A DNA stretch of 64,000 bases from Cytophagales bacterium. GTDB taxonomy: Bacteria > Bacteroidota > Bacteroidia > Cytophagales > Bernardetiaceae. The stretch is taken from NCBI GenBank assembly GCA_013299045.1, contig JAAFJX010000008.1, positions 91,280-155,279 on the forward strand. Reading direction: 5' to 3'. This document shows, piece by piece, positions 45,907 to 53,193 of this stretch (within the stretch, counting starts at the first letter, position 1; every line of letters begins with the position of its first letter). The position numbers were made by a program, and so were the translations under genes. The notes beneath the pieces are model-generated. The model saw only the letters and a list, made by a program, of their open reading frames with translations, searched no databases and was not told where the DNA came from.

Positions 45907-46030
45907 TAGTCTTCCCTTAAAATGTATTTAAAGTATTTATTATCATAATATTAAACAAGAATTTCATCTTTTGTCAAATAACTGGCAAAATATCAAGGGC
46001 TTTTTAAGTCCTGCACTGCCTCATCTCTTA
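45907..46030 (+). repeat. Dispersed AT-rich repeat, copy R3
   Basis: TAGTCTTCCCTTAAAATG starts seven bases after the stop codon ending at 45899. The block runs through TTTGTCAAATAACTGGCAAA and AAGGGCTTTTTAAG, matching R1 and R2 before diverging near CTCATCTC. Small indels shift any reading frame relative to the other copies. Confidence 0.8.
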
Positions 46031-46074
46031 CATCTAGCCTTTTCAATACGTCTTCTTTTTATACAATTCTATTG

Positions 46075-46171
46075 GGGCGTTCCCGCTTCGCGGTCGTTCG
46101 TCTTTGGGCTTCGCTTCGCTTCGGTGCTACGCACTAAACCCGCCGCCTCTCTAACGCAAATACTGGCCAAA
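46075..46171 (+). repeat. GC-rich dispersed repeat, copy 2
   Basis: This 97-bp block is nearly identical to 41532-41623 but has one extra CTTCG-type 5-bp unit in the GGGCTTCGCTTCGCTTCGG run, a simple slippage difference. It lies just downstream of repeat R3, as copy 1 lies within R4. Confidence 0.85.
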
Positions 46172-46180
46172 AGACGTATC

Positions 46181-46197
46181 TAGTCGTCCCTTAAAAA
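46181..46197 (+). repeat. Terminal motif of the dispersed repeat (TAGTCGTCCCTTAAAAA)
   Basis: A 17-base match to the opening motif of the repeat family, here in direct orientation relative to R3 and not after a stop codon. It marks the right side of the repeat-containing interval before the CHAT gene. Confidence 0.6.
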
Positions 46198-46341
46198 GAG
46201 TCGCTAAGTTTAAGGTCTTGACTTTTATCCTTTTTGTAGTAGCCAGCTATGGTTTGGGAACTTGGTATGCTTTCGTTACTTTTGTGGCTCTATGAGGTAC
46301 TCTACCAAAGGCCACAACTCTCGTCAGGAATGTTACTAGCA

Positions 46342-47910
46342 ATGAATCAGTTAAACAGAGCAATATTTTTAATTTTATTTTTGTGCGCATCTGCCGTGCT
46401 TACCCATGCTCAAACGCCATACTCGCCTATGGAGCAGGCTTTTATGTTGTCAGACCGAAGCAAAGCAAATTTATTTTCCGTGCAGTTGAATCTTTCCGAA
46501 ACAACGCAGATAGCGGGCCTGCCCGACAGCCTATTGGTGCAAGAAAACACACTGCACACTGACATAGCGCGCATAGAGCGCATCTTGGGAACACAAAATG
46601 CCTACCAAGACAGCGCTGCCCGCCGCAAGCTAGAGCAAACACTCCTATCAAAAAAAACTACTCTAGAGCGCCTCTTGCTGCATCTTAAAAAGAACCATAG
46701 CCAATATTATACTTTGCGCTATATGCAAGAATCTCCCTCTGTTGCGCAAGTTCAAAAAGCACTAAATTCCAATACAGCCCTTTTAAGTTATTTCGTTGGC
46801 GACAGCACACTCTTTTCCTTTTTGATTGAACCAACCCTTGGTTTGCGTGTAGGACGTGTTGCGATAAGTCAGAATACACTTAAAGCTAAGATAAGAATGA
46901 TGCAGTCTGCTATTGAGCAAGACAACAAGCTAGTATTCAGCAGTATAGCTAATGAGCTTTATGAGATTCTCTTTCAGCTTATGCCTTCCAAAAATATCAA
47001 GAGCTTAGTCATAGTGCCCGATAGATGCCTGGGTGCTTTGTCCTTTGAAGCCCTGCTCAGTGCGGCAGCTAAGCCAGATGCTTCGTACTCCTCTATGCCT
47101 TTTTTGTTAAAAAAATACAATGTTGTTTATGCTCTTTCGGCCGCACTCTTCATTGAAAATGCTGCCCTCATAGCAAGGCCAGATGCAAAAGTGCCTTTTA
47201 TGAGCTATGCACCCGTCTTTGATGAAGCGACAGCGTCCGTTATGAGCACACAACTCACCGCGATAGCAAACGAGTTGATAGAACAAGATTCTATAAGCGC
47301 TTCAGCACTTTTTGACAACGGTAAAGTCCAACCTCGGCGCAGTTCAGAGCAGGAGGCTATAGCATTGGCCGCCCTATGGCAAGAATCTACGCCTGGTACT
47401 TTGGCTGTTTTAAGAAATGATGCGAACGAAAAACACATTAAACTTGGTGTATGGAATGATGCTAAGATTTTGCATTTGACCGCCTACTCTTTTATTAATG
47501 AGACTTTTCCTAGCGCGTCTGGCTTAGTGCTGGCGCAAGATACAAGCAGCAACCAAGATGGTGTTTTGTTGATGTCAGAAATACTAAACTTGTCCTTGAA
47601 AACAGATTTGATAGTACTAAGCGCGCATGGCAGCAGCATAGGGCAGCCCTCTTTTGGCGAAGCTTATGCGGGTTTTGTGCGCGCATTTGGGTATGCGGGC
47701 GCTCGTAACGTGCTCCTGAGCCATTGGCAGAAGGCCGATGCGGCTGATGTTTTGTTTTGGCAGGGGTTTTACAAACTGGTCATCTCACAATCCAAAGACA
47801 ATAGCAAGGGTTATGCTGCTTTTTTACAGAAAACCAAACTCAAATTTTTAAACGATAAGGCAACGAGTGCGCCCTATTTTTGGGCAAAATGGGCACTTTG
47901 GGGCAGATAA
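46342..47910 (+). CDS. CHAT-domain (caspase-like) protein, apparently without active-site residues
   Basis: This exported protein of about 522 residues has a signal peptide (FLILFLCASAVLTHAQ), a helical middle region (about 60-150) and a C-terminal CHAT domain (about 215-522). Recognisable CHAT segments are LLSYFVGDSTLFSFLI, SLVIVPDRCLGALSFEALL and the terminal FWAKWALWG. In active members His sits in an HxxxHG motif and Cys in LSAC. Here these read LHLTAYS (Tyr382) and VLSAHGS (His429), so both catalytic residues are replaced. The protein is probably a non-proteolytic scaffold or regulator. The frame opens at 46249, but ATG 46342 gives a proper signal peptide. CHAT proteins often work with TPR partners; none is adjacent. 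Confidence 0.87.
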   Translation: MNQLNRAIFLILFLCASAVLTHAQTPYSPMEQAFMLSDRSKANLFSVQLNLSETTQIAGLPDSLLVQENTLHTDIARIERILGTQNAYQDSAARRKLEQTLLSKKTTLERLLLHLKKNHSQYYTLRYMQESPSVAQVQKALNSNTALLSYFVGDSTLFSFLIEPTLGLRVGRVAISQNTLKAKIRMMQSAIEQDNKLVFSSIANELYEILFQLMPSKNIKSLVIVPDRCLGALSFEALLSAAAKPDASYSSMPFLLKKYNVVYALSAALFIENAALIARPDAKVPFMSYAPVFDEATASVMSTQLTAIANELIEQDSISASALFDNGKVQPRRSSEQEAIALAALWQESTPGTLAVLRNDANEKHIKLGVWNDAKILHLTAYSFINETFPSASGLVLAQDTSSNQDGVLLMSEILNLSLKTDLIVLSAHGSSIGQPSFGEAYAGFVRAFGYAGARNVLLSHWQKADAADVLFWQGFYKLVISQSKDNSKGYAAFLQKTKLKFLNDKATSAPYFWAKWALWGR

Positions 47911-47999
47911 CGTATATTTGCTGCTCTTTATCAAAAAAGCAGTGTAAATTGCAGACCAATTATTAACTTTTGTTGAACCTATAAAAAAGACATAAACAC

Positions 48000-49004
48000 G
48001 TGAAAATCATTATTCCTATGGCAGGGCGTGGTTCTAGGCTTCGTCCACACACACTCACCACACCTAAGCCGCTTTTGCATATTGTGGGCAAGCCCATCGT
48101 ACAACGCCTAGTAGAGGATATTGCTAAACTTTGCAAGCAACGTGTAGAAGAAATCGCTTTCATTATCGGTGATTTTGGTAAGGAAGTAGAACAACACTTG
48201 GTAGAAGTGGCCGCTAGCGTAGGCGCGAAAGGAAGTATTTTTTACCAAAATGAGCCTTTAGGAACTGCCCATGCTATTTTTTGTGCCGAAAAATGCTTGC
48301 AAGGCCAAGTCATTGTTGCTTTTGCCGACACCCTCTTTAGAGCAGATTTTTCTTTAGACACTGAGGCCGACGGCATTATATGGGTTAAACAAGTGGCCAA
48401 TCCGTCTGCTTTTGGAGTGGTCAAGTTCAATGACCGAAACGAAATTACAGATTTTGTTGAAAAACCAACGCAGTTTGTATCCGACCTCGCTATAATAGGC
48501 ATTTATTACTTCAAAGATGGTCAGGCTTTGCATCGCGAGATAAAACATTTGTTAGACAACAACATTACCGAAAAAGGAGAGTTTCAGCTCACCAATGCGC
48601 TCGAGAACCTCAAAGCCCAAGGTAAGCGCTTCTTGACTGGCACTGTGCAAGACTGGCTGGACTGCGGCAATAAGAATGCAATGCTGGATACCAATCAGCA
48701 GTATATGAGCTATTTGCATGGTAACACGCCCCTGATACATTCCAACATACAACTAGAGAACTGCACCATCATTGAACCTGTTTTTATTGCGGAGGGTGCA
48801 GAACTTAAAAATAGCGTTGTGGGGCCTTATGTCTCTGTGGGCGCAAAAACAAAGCTAAGCGGTGTGGTTATGAGCTACAGCATAGTGGGCGAAAAAAGCT
48901 ATATTCAAGACGCTGTTCTTAGAAATAGCCTAATCGGTAGCCATGTAGTTTATAAGGGGCAAGCCCAAGACCTAAGCCTAGGCGACTACTGCCTGGTAGA
49001 ATAA
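48000..49004 (+). CDS. Sugar-phosphate nucleotidyltransferase with left-handed beta-helix tail
   Basis: This 334-residue cytoplasmic enzyme starts MKIIIPMAGRGSRLRPHTLTTPKPLL, the nucleotidyltransferase signature, with the GTAHAI and VAFADTL segments binding the nucleotide and FVEKP binding the sugar. A C-terminal part (about 245-334, with repeats such as NSVVGPYVSVGAKTKL) forms a left-handed beta-helix. It most resembles glucose-1-phosphate thymidylyl- or uridylyltransferase-like enzymes that make nucleotide sugars for envelope glycans; the exact nucleotide and sugar are open. The start codon is GTG at 48000. It is the last plus-strand gene before a convergent lipoprotein gene. Confidence 0.88.
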   Translation: MKIIIPMAGRGSRLRPHTLTTPKPLLHIVGKPIVQRLVEDIAKLCKQRVEEIAFIIGDFGKEVEQHLVEVAASVGAKGSIFYQNEPLGTAHAIFCAEKCLQGQVIVAFADTLFRADFSLDTEADGIIWVKQVANPSAFGVVKFNDRNEITDFVEKPTQFVSDLAIIGIYYFKDGQALHREIKHLLDNNITEKGEFQLTNALENLKAQGKRFLTGTVQDWLDCGNKNAMLDTNQQYMSYLHGNTPLIHSNIQLENCTIIEPVFIAEGAELKNSVVGPYVSVGAKTKLSGVVMSYSIVGEKSYIQDAVLRNSLIGSHVVYKGQAQDLSLGDYCLVE

Positions 49005-49014
49005 GTTAAAAGTG

Positions 49015-49728
49015 TTATTTATCGCTTAAAGCGTTATTGTTAAGAAAATTAGCTTTTTGTAAAAAGTTTTCTTCCTGCCTAAAAAAATCCGCATAGCGGT
49101 TCACTAAATTGAAGTAATCATAGAAAAAATAAGGATGTATAAACTGTTTTTGGCAAAAATCCAGCTTAAAAACGGCCGTATATCCTTCTTCTTTTATTTC
49201 TATGCGTTTAGGCAAATAAATCAAATGGCTATTCAATAGATTGGGTTTTTCAAATTTAACGCTTCGCCACCAGCGCGGGTTTAATTTATTCTGATTTCTG
49301 TAATAAAAAACGCTCTCCTCATTCCTGTTTTGCCACATTTTGGCTCTAAAACGTTTGCCGTCTATGTAGGTACAGTTGAGACTTTTGAGTTCGCCATTCC
49401 GTCTCTTGAGGCTGCTTGCCTTTTTGATGATAAGGGAGTCGTCATTAACGCCTCTGCATACTGAAAGGTTTTGTTTGTGCCTATAGAGGCTAAATACACC
49501 GTTGTTGTAATGCTCTAAATAATTTCCCTTGCCAATAATGACATATACATTTGAGCCGTAATTTTTTTCTAAAAACCCTGCCGTAAACGTAACGCTGTCG
49601 CTAATGACGTAATCAATCTGATAGCTAGCTAATCCTTGAAAATGACGGCTAAATCTGGTTTGGCAGCCGCTCTGAAGCAGCAGAAGCGCAAAAAGCCAAA
49701 AAGAGTAGGGGCGTAGAGATAGAGGCAT
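49015..49728 (-). CDS. Lipoprotein of unknown function
   Basis: This lipoprotein of about 237 residues has a hydrophobic signal (YSFWLFALLLLQSGC) with Cys in a GC lipobox. The mature part is beta-rich (VTFTAGFLEKNYGSNVYVIIGKGNYLEHY, RIEIKEEGYTAVFKLDF), with an aromatic C-terminal stretch (HPYFFYDYFNLVNRYADFF). I do not recognise the family. ATG 49728 and ATG 49734 are near-equivalent starts; the frame also reaches a TTG at 49740. It converges with the nucleotidyltransferase gene ten bases away. Confidence 0.75.
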   Translation of the reverse strand: MPLSLRPYSFWLFALLLLQSGCQTRFSRHFQGLASYQIDYVISDSVTFTAGFLEKNYGSNVYVIIGKGNYLEHYNNGVFSLYRHKQNLSVCRGVNDDSLIIKKASSLKRRNGELKSLNCTYIDGKRFRAKMWQNRNEESVFYYRNQNKLNPRWWRSVKFEKPNLLNSHLIYLPKRIEIKEEGYTAVFKLDFCQKQFIHPYFFYDYFNLVNRYADFFRQEENFLQKANFLNNNALSDK

Positions 49729-50058
49729 ACACATTACCAAAAGCGGGAAAAGGCTTTGTTGTTATACGGTTCTTAGAAAAAAATGATTAATATTTTTTGT
49801 AAAAAATTTGCGCTTTTTTTTTAATGCAATGGATTGAAGCAAAAAAGGGCAGCATGAAATTGTAGAGGTAGTAAAGGCAGTGTGCTGATTAATTCTGCAT
49901 CAAAAAAAACGATTCACCAAAACATTTTTGAAAACGTTTTGTCATTATTTTAGTTATGGTGCTTGTAAGTATTTTTAATACATGACTCTAACGCATTTAG
50001 CTTAGCTTTAGCTCTTTTTATACCCTCTTTTTTACTTGTTATAATTCTCAAAAAAGCA
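49729..50058. other. AT-rich intergenic region with a near-palindrome
   Basis: About 330 bases between divergent genes. The only structure I see is CAAAACATTTTT/GAAAACGTTTTG at 49918-49941, a 24-base near-palindrome that could be an operator or short hairpin upstream of the DUF5522 gene. Confidence 0.4.
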
Positions 50059-50244
50059 ATGACTACTCTTAAAAACAAGAATGAAGCCCCTACTCCTAAG
50101 CAAAAATTGATAGAAGGACTTGACTATTACCTAGAAAACAGCTATTTTGTATTGACTGAACACTACTTAAAGGCAAGAGGTTTTTGTTGCAAAAATGGTT
50201 GCAGGCACTGCCCTTATGGCTTCAGAAAAGAAAAGTGTGAATAA
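50059..50244 (+). CDS. Small DUF5522-type Cys-rich protein
   Basis: This 61-residue protein has a short basic N-terminus and the conserved core YYLENSYFVLTEHYLKARG followed by FCCKNGCRHCPYGF. Four of its five cysteines form a CC-x3-C-x2-C cluster that may bind a metal. The pattern is that of the DUF5522 family, common in Bacteroidota and without known function. Length and motif agree well, and the start at ATG 50059 is the only plausible one. It is followed after 86 bases by a thioredoxin-like gene, which is suggestive only. Confidence 0.88.
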   Translation: MTTLKNKNEAPTPKQKLIEGLDYYLENSYFVLTEHYLKARGFCCKNGCRHCPYGFRKEKCE

Positions 50245-50330
50245 ATATTGTTGAATACACCATAGCATTCTGTAACTTTTAGTCATTTTGGACGTTGTTA
50301 GGATACAACAAAAATATTCTGAAACAAAGC

Positions 50331-50864
50331 ATGAAAAACAAAAGACACCTCTGGATTATTTTAGCAACGGTTTTGATATTGGGCTTTGGCGTGCAGCTAG
50401 TAGCTATGAACAGCACTTCTACAGCGCTGCCTAGCGAAGCAGAAATACTTTCAAATACGGGCAAAGACGGTAAGCCGCGAACATTTGAAGAGGTTTTGAG
50501 TGATTATAAAGGCAAAGTGGTTTATGTAGATGTGTGGGCGAGTTGGTGTGGGCCTTGCAGAAAGGAAATGCCTAACTCGGCGGCACTCAAGCAGCAAATT
50601 GCAAACGAAGAGGTGGTTTTTCTTTATGTGTCGCTAGACCAAAGCAAGAAGGCTTTTATGAATGCGGTACAAAACCTAGAAATCAAAGGCAAGCATTTTT
50701 GGCCTCTCCCTAAATCTGCTGAAGCAATGATGGCTAGTTATCGCATAGAGGGCATTCCGCGCTATATGATTGTGGCTAAAGATGGCAAAATTGTGGATAA
50801 AGATGCGCCCCGCCCCAGCGAAAAGCGTACTCTCAAAATTCTGCAAGAAGAACTACTCAAGTAG
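50331..50864 (+). CDS. TlpA-like thioredoxin-family protein
   Basis: This thiol-disulfide protein of about 177 residues has an N-terminal membrane anchor or signal (HLWIILATVLILGFGVQLVA, about 4-24) and a thioredoxin fold with active site WASWCGPCRKEMP and a later GIPRYMIV cis-Pro loop. It would act in the periplasm, in disulfide reduction or cytochrome maturation. The frame opens at 50295, but ATG 50331 gives the proper signal. It sits between the DUF5522 gene and the tRNA gene. Confidence 0.92.
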   Translation: MKNKRHLWIILATVLILGFGVQLVAMNSTSTALPSEAEILSNTGKDGKPRTFEEVLSDYKGKVVYVDVWASWCGPCRKEMPNSAALKQQIANEEVVFLYVSLDQSKKAFMNAVQNLEIKGKHFWPLPKSAEAMMASYRIEGIPRYMIVAKDGKIVDKDAPRPSEKRTLKILQEELLK

Positions 50865-50929
50865 CCGCTGAGATTTTTTTGTGCAGCAGTTTTCTACCAA
50901 AAAAAATTTTCAGAGCAAAAAAAGAGTGC

Positions 50930-50937
50930 TATCTTTG
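50930..50937 (+). promoter_or_regulatory. Bacteroidota -7 box (TATCTTTG) of the tRNA-Pro gene
   Basis: The box lies 17 bases before the mature 5' end and matches TAnnTTTG; the -33 element is weak. Confidence 0.5.
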
Positions 50938-50953
50938 CAAAAATATTCTAAAG

Positions 50954-51027
50954 CGGGACGTAGCGCAATCCGGTAGCGCGCTTGCATGGGGTGCAAGAGG
51001 TTGCAGGTTCAAATCCTGTCTTCCCGA
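50954..51027 (+). tRNA. tRNA-Pro, anticodon GGG
   Basis: The cloverleaf is complete. The acceptor arms CGGGACG/CTTCCCG have one mismatch; the D arm includes TAGCGCAATCCGGTAGCGCG; the anticodon arm is CTTGC-ATGGGGT-GCAAG with anticodon GGG; the T arm is GCAGG-TTCAAAT-CCTGT; the discriminator is A. CCA is not encoded. The anticodon loop and flanks are characteristic of proline tRNA. A terminator hairpin follows. Confidence 0.95.
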
Positions 51028-51034
51028 CTTGTTT

Positions 51035-51066
51035 TAGCCAGTGGACTTTCTGCTGGCTATTTTTTT
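51035..51066 (+). terminator. Intrinsic terminator after tRNA-Pro
   Basis: TAGCCAG (51035-51041), an 11-base loop and CTGGCTA (51053-51059) form a perfect 7-bp stem followed by seven T. Confidence 0.8.
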
Positions 51067-51153
51067 GGCGTAAAAGACAAACTAACGTTGTGTTTTTAAA
51101 ATAAGCCCTTCAAAATTTGGATTTGCTTCAACAATTCTACTATTTTGCAAGGT

Positions 51154-52404
51154 ATGTCAGGCAAAATTTCTCCGCATAACTACGGCTTTGGTGTAGCGCC
51201 CATGCGCCCCGATGAACTCCTTGCACTCAAGGAGCTTGAACAGAATGCCCTTTTTGATGCCATACAAGCTATCAACAACAACGCTCAGGAAGAAGAACTC
51301 TACCGTATTTTTCACTTCACGATGCGCGCAAACCCTATTGTCAAGAGTTTTGCCTTGTACGTCAAAGACGAGGAGAGCTGGGTTTGTAAAACGCATTGGG
51401 CTACTAATTTTGATTTTGCAGAACTCAGTTTACAGCCCAATATTCTGGTTCTTAAAGAACCCACCCTGCTTACGCCTGATATTGGTTTTATGGCAGATTT
51501 TGACCGTGTATTGCCTATAAAACACAAAACTGATGTCCTTGCCTATACTTTTTTGAGTGAAAAATCGCCCAACACAGAGGCCAAGTTCGTGCATGCGCTT
51601 TCCAATATCATTATTGTTGCTATCGAGAATAAAAAATTAGCGCGTCGGCACCTCCAGCAAGAAGCGCTCAAAAGACAGCTAGATATTGCCAAGAATGTTC
51701 AAACCCTGCTTTTCCCTAAAAAATTGCCCTACCATTCCACCGTCAAAGTGGCAGCAGAGTACAAGCCGCACCATACCATAGGCGGTGATTATTACGACTA
51801 TATCCCTATTTCTGACTCTGAGTTTTTGCTTTGTGTGGCCGATGTGTCTGGCAAGGGTGTTCCAGCGGCTATTTTGATGTCCAACTTCCAAGCAGGATTA
51901 AGAACACTCGTTCGTCAGACTAATAATTTGTCTTTAATTGTTAGGGAGCTAAATACGCTTATTTTCGAAAATTGCGATGGCGAAAACTTTATAACGGCTT
52001 TTGTGGCTCTGGTGAATGTGGTGGACAAAACACTCAAATACGTGAACGCAGGTCATAATCCGCCAATGCTATTTAAATCCTCACAGCAGTTAGAACGCCT
52101 TGAAATGGGGACAACCATTCTTGGTTCTTTCCGCAAATTACCTACCTTAGATGTTGGCGTTTTGAAGGGCTTAGAAGACTTTTTGTTGTTTAGCTTTACG
52201 GACGGCTTTACTGAAACCTACAACGAGGCTAACGAAGAGTTTGGTGAAGAGAAACTACACTGCCTGATAAAGGACAACTACCAGCTCGCCCCACGCGAAT
52301 TGAATAAATTATTGATGACAAAGCTAGATGTTTTTAAAGGCCAAAATACATTTGCCGATGACATCACGCTGCTCACTTGTCGTATATACGCTAATCAAGT
52401 TTAA
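51154..52404 (+). CDS. GAF-like SpoIIE serine/threonine phosphatase
   Basis: This cytoplasmic protein of about 416 residues has an N-terminal GAF-like sensor part (about 40-165, LYRIFHFTMRANPIVKSFALYV) and a linker helix (ALKRQLDIAKNVQTLLFPKKLP). A PP2C-type SpoIIE domain (about 190-416) follows, with HHTIGGDYYDYI, LCVADVSGKGVPAAILMSN, YVNAGHNPP and the final TFADDITLLTCR, containing all acidic metal ligands. RsbU-like proteins of this design activate anti-anti-sigma factors. The frame reaches TTG 51145, but ATG 51154 is the better start. A small lipoprotein gene follows 14 bases later. Confidence 0.93.
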   Translation: MSGKISPHNYGFGVAPMRPDELLALKELEQNALFDAIQAINNNAQEEELYRIFHFTMRANPIVKSFALYVKDEESWVCKTHWATNFDFAELSLQPNILVLKEPTLLTPDIGFMADFDRVLPIKHKTDVLAYTFLSEKSPNTEAKFVHALSNIIIVAIENKKLARRHLQQEALKRQLDIAKNVQTLLFPKKLPYHSTVKVAAEYKPHHTIGGDYYDYIPISDSEFLLCVADVSGKGVPAAILMSNFQAGLRTLVRQTNNLSLIVRELNTLIFENCDGENFITAFVALVNVVDKTLKYVNAGHNPPMLFKSSQQLERLEMGTTILGSFRKLPTLDVGVLKGLEDFLLFSFTDGFTETYNEANEEFGEEKLHCLIKDNYQLAPRELNKLLMTKLDVFKGQNTFADDITLLTCRIYANQV

Positions 52405-52418
52405 ATTATCAAAGTAAG

Positions 52419-52847
52419 ATGCAAAAAATAACAATCTATTGGTGGTTAGGGCTTGTTCTGTTGCTTGGTGCTTGTAAAAAACAAGAGGCCGCACTCAGCC
52501 CTGAAAAAATACTTGTAGGAGAGTGGTTTTTTAACAGCATTCTTATAGAAGAGCTCGAGCGTGGGAAATTACAGGATAGCCGTACTGAGGACTTGAGTAT
52601 GGATAAACTGACAATTCTTTTTTCGGCTGAGGGCAGCTATACACAATTTATACAAGACGTACCTGATGGAGGAGGAGCTTGGCGACTCAATACTGCCCAA
52701 GATTCTATTTTCTTGACCGATTCAGACAATGAAACCTACTCATTTGGGTTAAAAAGAATGGAAGAGAAGCGTATGGAACACCAAATTCAAGAACTTGATG
52801 ACAGCCGTACAGGGACTATTGCTACGTTGTATTATACTAAAGAGTAG
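52419..52847 (+). CDS. Small lipocalin-like lipoprotein
   Basis: This 142-residue lipoprotein has the signal WWLGLVLLLGAC (Cys19) followed by KKQE. The mature domain shows the lipocalin-like pattern of Bacteroidota lipoproteins: LVGEWFFNSILIE, a strand KLTILFSAEGSYTQF, GGAWRLNTAQDSIFLT and YSFGLKRMEEKRMEH. A similar design is encoded at 61828-62280. The ligand is unknown. It starts 14 bases after the SpoIIE phosphatase gene, so it is probably co-transcribed. Its stop codon is followed within two bases by repeat R2. Confidence 0.85.
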   Translation: MQKITIYWWLGLVLLLGACKKQEAALSPEKILVGEWFFNSILIEELERGKLQDSRTEDLSMDKLTILFSAEGSYTQFIQDVPDGGGAWRLNTAQDSIFLTDSDNETYSFGLKRMEEKRMEHQIQELDDSRTGTIATLYYTKE

Positions 52848-52848
52848 T

Positions 52849-53033
52849 TAGCTGTCCCTAAAAATACATCTAAGATATTTATTGTCAGTTAATTAAACAT
52901 TATTTTTATTTTTAAAGTCTACTACTAGTTTTTAGCCTATTTTGTCAAATAACTGGCAAAACCTCAAGCGCTTCTTACGGCCTGCCATGCCTCGCATCAG
53001 ACAAAAGCGAATGGCTCAAATGTTAGAGGGTGA
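52849..53033 (+). repeat. Dispersed AT-rich intergenic repeat, copy R2
   Basis: About 185 bases beginning TAGCTGTCCCTAAAAATA, one base after the lipoprotein stop codon, and ending GAGGGTGAG. It is a full-length relative of R1 (1-182, minus strand), with the shared cores TTTGTCAAATAACTGGCAAA and CTCGCATCAGACAAAAGC. TTTGTCA and TGGCAAA can pair as a short hairpin. It fills the gap before hemL. The open frame drawn across it is not conserved in other copies. Confidence 0.85.
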
Positions 53034-53193
53034 GATTTTCTGTGCAACTATGCTTTACAAAAGTGCCCAGTCAAAGAAAATTTATCCTGAAACCATGTTT
53101 GTACCCTATAAAATATACTCATTATTATAGTAGAAGCCTTTTTATTCATTAATATTGCAGAAAAATTGCGCAACTAGCAAAAGTCTTTGCACC

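Noticed and set aside
45971..46183. ORF across repeat R3 and the GC-rich repeat
   Set aside because: Its frame is not kept in the other repeat copies and its second half only translates the GC-rich block.
52942..53130. ORF across repeat R2 before hemL
   Set aside because: Indels in the related copy at the window start break the frame, so it is probably not coding.
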